NCBI GenBank assembly: GCA_030745255.1
Contig: JASLOY010000012.1
Coordinates: forward strand, 1 to 18,652
DNA from: Vicinamibacterales bacterium
GTDB lineage: Bacteria; Acidobacteriota; Vicinamibacteria; Vicinamibacterales; UBA8438
Reading direction: 5' to 3'
Length of the DNA stretch: 18,652 nucleotides
Made by a program: the position numbers and the translations under genes. Below, one piece after another: positions 15,371 through 18,652 of the stretch. Below the pieces are notes generated by a model, which searched no databases, had not been told where the DNA came from, and worked only from the letters and a program-made list of their open reading frames with translations. How positions within the stretch are numbered: position 1 is the stretch's first letter; each line of letters begins with the position of its first letter.

Positions 15371-16612
15371 CTACTCGGCCGCTTCGACGACCTCGCAGGC
15401 GGCCCTCAGGCCGTCAAACCCATCGAGTCGCGCCGCAAGGGCTCGGCAACGCGTTGCGGTGTCGGTTGAGCCCAGGAGGTGCTCGAGCTCTCGCGCCATG
15501 CTCCGCCCGTCGACGCGCGACGGCCGCAACACCCGCGCGACACCCAGCTCGCGTAGCCGGTCAGCGTTGTCCGGCTGGTCGAATGTCATCGGTGCGACCA
15601 GATGCGGGACGCCAGCCGCGAGCGCCTGTGCCGCCGAACCGATGCCACCGTGATGGACCAGGGCGGCCGATCGGGGCAGCACCTCGGTGAGCGGCACGTA
15701 GTCGAAGTGACGGACGCCCTCGGGCATCGCCGACGGCAGCTGGTCTCGATATCGCGTCAGTAGCAGGCCGCGGTGTCCAAGGTGTCGGCAGGCGTCGGCT
15801 GCCGCCTGGAAGAACCACGTGGCCTGCCGGTTGCCAGAGCCGGCGACGAACACGACTGGCGCGTCTCCGGCGTCGAGAAAATCACCCACGTCAGCGGGCA
15901 CGGGTGCCGCACCGCGCTCGTCATACAGTGGAAACCCGGTCAGGCGCGTCACGGGTGGCCAGTCCGGCTGGGCCGGCGCGAACCATTCCGGGAACATTCC
16001 GATGACGCGGGTCGGCGAATGCCACCAGCGGCTCGTGAGGTGACGGGCGGGTTCGAGGCCGAGCTCGCGGCGATGATGGTTGACCGCGCCGTCGAGCGCG
16101 CGGTCGGCCGCCAGGTCGATCAGCCGGAACAGGAGCCGCTTGACGATGCGGGGCAGCACGTTGATGTGTCGTAGGGCCGGATGCAGCACCGGCGACCGGT
16201 ACACGCTATGGAAGCAGCTCGGCTGGAGATGGGCAGTGACCAGGCGGATGCCCAGGGCGTCCTGGGCGGTCCGCGCGGCGAACGCCAGTCCATGCGCGAC
16301 GACGACCGTGTCGCTGCGGGTGCCATGCTCGCGCACCACTCCGTACAGCTCCGCCGCCGCGGCCCGCACCGCTCCGGCGATGACGCTCAGCCCTTTCCGG
16401 TGGTGCCACAGATCCGGGTTGGCCGTGATCCGCTCGTAGTCGGCCGCTGTGCCGAGCGTAATGAGCCGGAGACCGAGGCGATCGATCAAGGGGCGGAAGT
16501 ACGCGTTCGTGGCGATGGTCACGTCGTGGCCGCGGTCGCGCAACGCGAGCGCCAGCCCGACATGAGGGTGCACGTCGCCGGCGCTACCGACTGGAACCAA
16601 CAGGGCGCGCAT
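15371..16612 (-). CDS. GT1-family (UGT/MGT-like) glycosyltransferase
   Basis: This 413-residue cytoplasmic GT-B fold enzyme transfers a sugar from a nucleotide donor to a small or lipid acceptor. The N-terminal domain starts MRALLVPVGSAGDVHPHVG, typical of macrolide/sterol-type glycosyltransferases, with His16 or His18 near the expected catalytic-base position. The donor site is in the C-terminal half: VFVAGSGNRQ (~255-263), FDYVPLTEVLPRSAALVHHGG (split across ~303-323) and PMTFDQPDNADRL (~341-353), the classical HxGG...D-Q motif. Donor and acceptor cannot be told from the sequence. ATG 16612 has no clear Shine-Dalgarno. It is divergent from the truncated phosphatase gene, with 120 bases between them, and lies upstream of the S9 gene. 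Confidence 0.9.
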   Translation of the reverse strand: MRALLVPVGSAGDVHPHVGLALALRDRGHDVTIATNAYFRPLIDRLGLRLITLGTAADYERITANPDLWHHRKGLSVIAGAVRAAAAELYGVVREHGTRSDTVVVAHGLAFAARTAQDALGIRLVTAHLQPSCFHSVYRSPVLHPALRHINVLPRIVKRLLFRLIDLAADRALDGAVNHHRRELGLEPARHLTSRWWHSPTRVIGMFPEWFAPAQPDWPPVTRLTGFPLYDERGAAPVPADVGDFLDAGDAPVVFVAGSGNRQATWFFQAAADACRHLGHRGLLLTRYRDQLPSAMPEGVRHFDYVPLTEVLPRSAALVHHGGIGSAAQALAAGVPHLVAPMTFDQPDNADRLRELGVARVLRPSRVDGRSMARELEHLLGSTDTATRCRALAARLDGFDGLRAACEVVEAAE

Positions 16613-16643
16613 CGTGGCTGGGGGCCGTCCCCACGGTCGATCT

Positions 16644-16672
16644 TTGCGGGGCCGTTCTTCTCACACTATTAT
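16644..16672 (+). promoter_or_regulatory. Candidate sigma70-type promoter for the phosphatase fragment
   Basis: TTGCGG (16644-16649) and TATTAT (16667-16672) are separated by exactly 17 bases, each fairly close to the consensus hexamers. It points to the phosphatase start ~60 bases downstream. It lies in a short AT-rich patch within very GC-rich DNA. Chance occurrence cannot be excluded. Confidence 0.4.
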
Positions 16673-16732
16673 CGGGTTCCCTCGACGGACGTGGCCGGAG
16701 CACCAGCCGCCAGGTTTCCTCAACGTCACCCG

Positions 16733-16879
16733 ATGAGCACGATCAACCGCCTTCTGTTCGTATGTGCCGGCAACATCTGTCGGAGCCCGATGGCGGAGGT
16801 GCTGTTCCGAGACCGTGCGCAGTCGCACCCGCAGCTCGACAAGCTCGACGTCAGCTCGCGATGGCGGTGGACAGGATAG
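16733..16879 (+). pseudogene. Low-molecular-weight protein tyrosine phosphatase, 5' fragment
   Basis: ATG 16733 begins MSTINRLLFVCAGNICRSP, with the LMW-PTP phosphate-binding loop CxGNxCRS complete (Cys11 nucleophile, Arg17), then MAEVLFRDRAQSH and LDKLDVSS. The family has ~150 residues and a catalytic Asp in a C-terminal DP motif. Here the expected continuation SSAGT is replaced by SSRWRWTG and a stop after 48 codons. In the frame shifted by one base, 16852-16905 reads QLAMAVDRIAAELDDTR then stop, which could be the end of the same or another protein. So an internal deletion with loss of frame is a reasonable reading, and an assembly join is the alternative. The product would lack the general acid and be inactive. 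Confidence 0.75.
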
Positions 16880-16940
16880 CCGCGGAGTTGGACGACACCC
16901 GGTAGCCCAGTCAGCAGTAGCCGAGGGCTGTCGCCGTCCG

Positions 16941-18515
16941 TCAACCGACGTTGGCCACCGGTTCCGCCGTCCCGGTTTCGGCTTCGTTGGGCAGGTCGCC
17001 CGTGTCCTCGCGCAGATACTTCCAGTAGGCCGGTTTGACCGAGGCGAGCAGCTCGGCACGGGTCTTCACTTCCATCGGCCGCCCCCGGTAGAGTCGCCCA
17101 GCGGCGTAGAGCAGACGCTCGGGCACCGCGTCGGCGAACATCAGCAACGGCCAGGTGAAGTTTGGTCCGTTGGTCTTGCGCAGCCGTGTCAGCCACAGCG
17201 ACAGCGCCCCGACCTTGAACGACGTGGGTCCCCACCAGCTGTAGAGACCCGGACGCATGTTCAGCTTCCAGCAGCGCATGATCAGCTGCCACTGGAGCGG
17301 GCTGAGGTGCCGCGTTTCGGAGACGCCGCGATCGTGCGCCATGCGCGTCCCTTCGAGCGGTGTGAAGATCGACGGCACTAGGAAACCGAACAGACCCCGT
17401 CGCTCCATCTCATAGACGATGTCCAGCGTCGCCTTGACGTCGTCCTCGGTCTCCCCGGGGTTGCCCACCATCAGTGTCAGCATCGGAAACCAGTTGTTGG
17501 CGTTCAACACCTCGAGGCTCCGGATCACGACGCTCGGCCAATCTTCCACACGGAAGGGCACGCTCTTGCTCGGCATCACCTGCTTGGCCATCCGGACCGA
17601 CCCGGTCTCCAGTCCGATGAGCGGCACGAGCGCCTTACCTTCAGGGTGCGAGCTCAGCCGCTTGAGATGGATCGGGCTTTTGGGCAGCAGAACCTCGGAC
17701 AGCCGCTCGATCAACACCGGGTCGACCAAGGCCGGCGCCATGGTGCTGTGACTGAACACGTGCTGCTCGACACCAGGCGTCCGGACGATATCCGAGTAGA
17801 GGTCCACGAGCGCCTCGCGATTCGGAAAGAAGAACGGCGTGTCGGTGCCCACCCGACCCCAGATGAACATGTCCTCGGTCGCCAGCGAGATCTGCTTGTT
17901 GCCGTTCGCGACATTCGCGCGCACGGCGTCCATGATGCCCTCCTTGGGGAGTGCGATCTGGGGGTGCAGATCCGGCACGCAGAACTGACACCGCCGTCCG
18001 CAGCCGGTGGTCATCTCGACGACGCCGAACGTGGTGGGCCGGTCGGGGAAAAGCAGCGTCGAGGCGTCCGTTGGATGCGCCACGACCGCTTCGGCTGGAA
18101 GCGTCTCGCCTCTCAGTGCCTGCCGGAAGAGCGCGATCGTCTCGGGTGCCTCGCTGCGCCCGTCTACCACGCAATCGACGCCCAAACGGGCGCTAGACCC
18201 GGTCTGGGTGATTTGCCACCCGCCGGAGCCGCCCACGATGACCTTGAATCCCGGGCGATGCGGGTTGCGCCCGATGCGGTCGAACAGCTGGCCGGCATAG
18301 TGGGCATTGATCGGCTCACGCGAGCTGCCGAAGATGGAGGTGTAGACGCCGGCGGCAAAGGTGACGCCCAGCGGGTTATGCGTGGAGACGGCCACCACTC
18401 GGGTGTCGGGTCCAATGAAGCGGTCGAGATCATCCGGATAACAGACCACCACATGGTCCCGTCCGACCACATCGGCCAGCACGCGCTCGAGCACACGCAA
18501 CCCGGCCGGGGCCAT
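16941..18515 (-). CDS. B12-binding-domain radical SAM protein, N-terminus missing
   Basis: This 524-residue protein has a cobalamin-binding-type Rossmann region (~20-125: VVVCYPDDLDRFIGP, VVAVSTHNPLG, FKVIVGGSGGW). A radical SAM domain follows (~160-440) with the Fe4S4 motif TTGCGRRCQFCVPD (Cys172, Cys176, Cys179). LMVGNPGETEDDVKATLDI and EGTRMAHDRG are typical of the barrel. Relatives use S-adenosylmethionine and cobalamin for methyl transfer or other radical chemistry; this substrate is unknown. It has a C-terminal tail of ~70 residues. The N-terminus is abnormally short: related proteins I recall have several tens of residues before the segment equivalent to PAGLRVLERVLA. ATG 18515 has no ribosome site, and a TGA lies in frame four codons upstream. 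Immediately beyond it the opposite strand encodes a sialidase-like protein, so the gene appears cut at ~18515. Confidence 0.85.
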   Translation of the reverse strand: MAPAGLRVLERVLADVVGRDHVVVCYPDDLDRFIGPDTRVVAVSTHNPLGVTFAAGVYTSIFGSSREPINAHYAGQLFDRIGRNPHRPGFKVIVGGSGGWQITQTGSSARLGVDCVVDGRSEAPETIALFRQALRGETLPAEAVVAHPTDASTLLFPDRPTTFGVVEMTTGCGRRCQFCVPDLHPQIALPKEGIMDAVRANVANGNKQISLATEDMFIWGRVGTDTPFFFPNREALVDLYSDIVRTPGVEQHVFSHSTMAPALVDPVLIERLSEVLLPKSPIHLKRLSSHPEGKALVPLIGLETGSVRMAKQVMPSKSVPFRVEDWPSVVIRSLEVLNANNWFPMLTLMVGNPGETEDDVKATLDIVYEMERRGLFGFLVPSIFTPLEGTRMAHDRGVSETRHLSPLQWQLIMRCWKLNMRPGLYSWWGPTSFKVGALSLWLTRLRKTNGPNFTWPLLMFADAVPERLLYAAGRLYRGRPMEVKTRAELLASVKPAYWKYLREDTGDLPNEAETGTAEPVANVG

Positions 18516-18516
18516 C

Positions 18517-18652
18517 GTGGCCGATCAGAACAGCTCAACTGTCTACGCCTTTTGGCCGGGACAAACCGAGCCCGGCCCGGAGATGGGCCGCAACATGTAC
18601 ATGGCCGTGTCGAGTGACGAGGGCAAAAACTGGTCCGCGCCACGGAAACTGG
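18517..18652 (+). CDS. Sialidase-like BNR/Asp-box protein fragment (both ends incomplete)
   Basis: The plus-strand frame reads VADQNSSTVYAFWPG, then NMYMAVSSDEGKNWSAPRKL to the end of the window. SSDEGKNW matches the Asp-box (SxDxGxxW) of sialidases and other BNR-repeat beta-propellers, and the preceding strand fits one propeller blade. The GTG at 18517 is only a nominal left limit; no ribosome site or signal peptide is present, so this is an internal piece. It abuts the truncated radical SAM gene on the other strand. Enzymatic activity cannot be judged from 45 residues. Confidence 0.6.
   Translation, partial: MADQNSSTVYAFWPGQTEPGPEMGRNMYMAVSSDEGKNWSAPRKL

Noticed and set aside
17646..18617. 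323-codon open frame on the plus strand
   Set aside because: It is antisense to the radical SAM gene, without recognisable motifs, and runs out of frame with the sialidase-like fragment.

Overview
This window looks like chromosomal DNA from a high-GC member of the Acidobacteriota, probably a Vicinamibacteria (subgroup 6) type organism and probably a metagenome contig. The grounds are an 828-residue duplicated orphan permease (ADOP family, MacB/FtsX-like, without its own ATPase), a PEGA-domain membrane protein, a DUF2911 lipoprotein, and many secreted hydrolases including an S9 peptidase, an M28 peptidase and an exported amidase. The taxonomy is inferred from gene content only. No RNA gene, insertion sequence, CRISPR array or origin was recognised.

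Layout. 1-417 (+): the end of a reading frame whose first ~38 codons resemble KdsB and whose remainder is a 2-oxoacid dehydrogenase E2 catalytic domain. 467-1132 (+): small secreted protein with a Gly/Arg-rich linker. 1148-4434 (-): a two-gene unit, PEGA protein then ADOP permease. 4435-4992: 558-base divergent intergenic region. 4993-9039 (+): M28 peptidase, DUF2911 lipoprotein, and an amidase whose Tat signal lies upstream of any usable in-frame start, next to a 7-base tandem repeat. 9154-10884 (-): PQQ-dependent alcohol dehydrogenase, divergent from a DinB-family protein (11033-11545, +). 11572-12726 (-): surface protein with carboxypeptidase-regulatory-like repeats. 12872-16612 (-): glycosyltransferase followed by S9 peptidase. 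16733-16879 (+): the first 48 codons of a low-molecular-weight phosphotyrosine phosphatase. 16941-18515 (-): B12-binding radical SAM protein lacking its usual N-terminus. 18517-18652 (+): a sialidase-like (BNR/Asp-box) fragment.

Most products carry export signals (Sec, Tat or lipoprotein), so the segment encodes mainly periplasmic or secreted functions: peptide and amide breakdown, alcohol oxidation and an envelope permease. No single pathway links them, and I found no convincing new multi-gene system. The most interesting points are: (1) the heptanucleotide repeat that sets the frame of the exported amidase, a possible length-variable switch; (2) a PQQ dehydrogenase with the extra Asp associated with lanthanide dependence but without the adjacent-Cys pair; (3) three abrupt junctions (about 110-125, about 16857 and about 18515) where parts of unrelated or broken genes meet, two of them at the window ends, which suggests chimeric assembly or gene decay.
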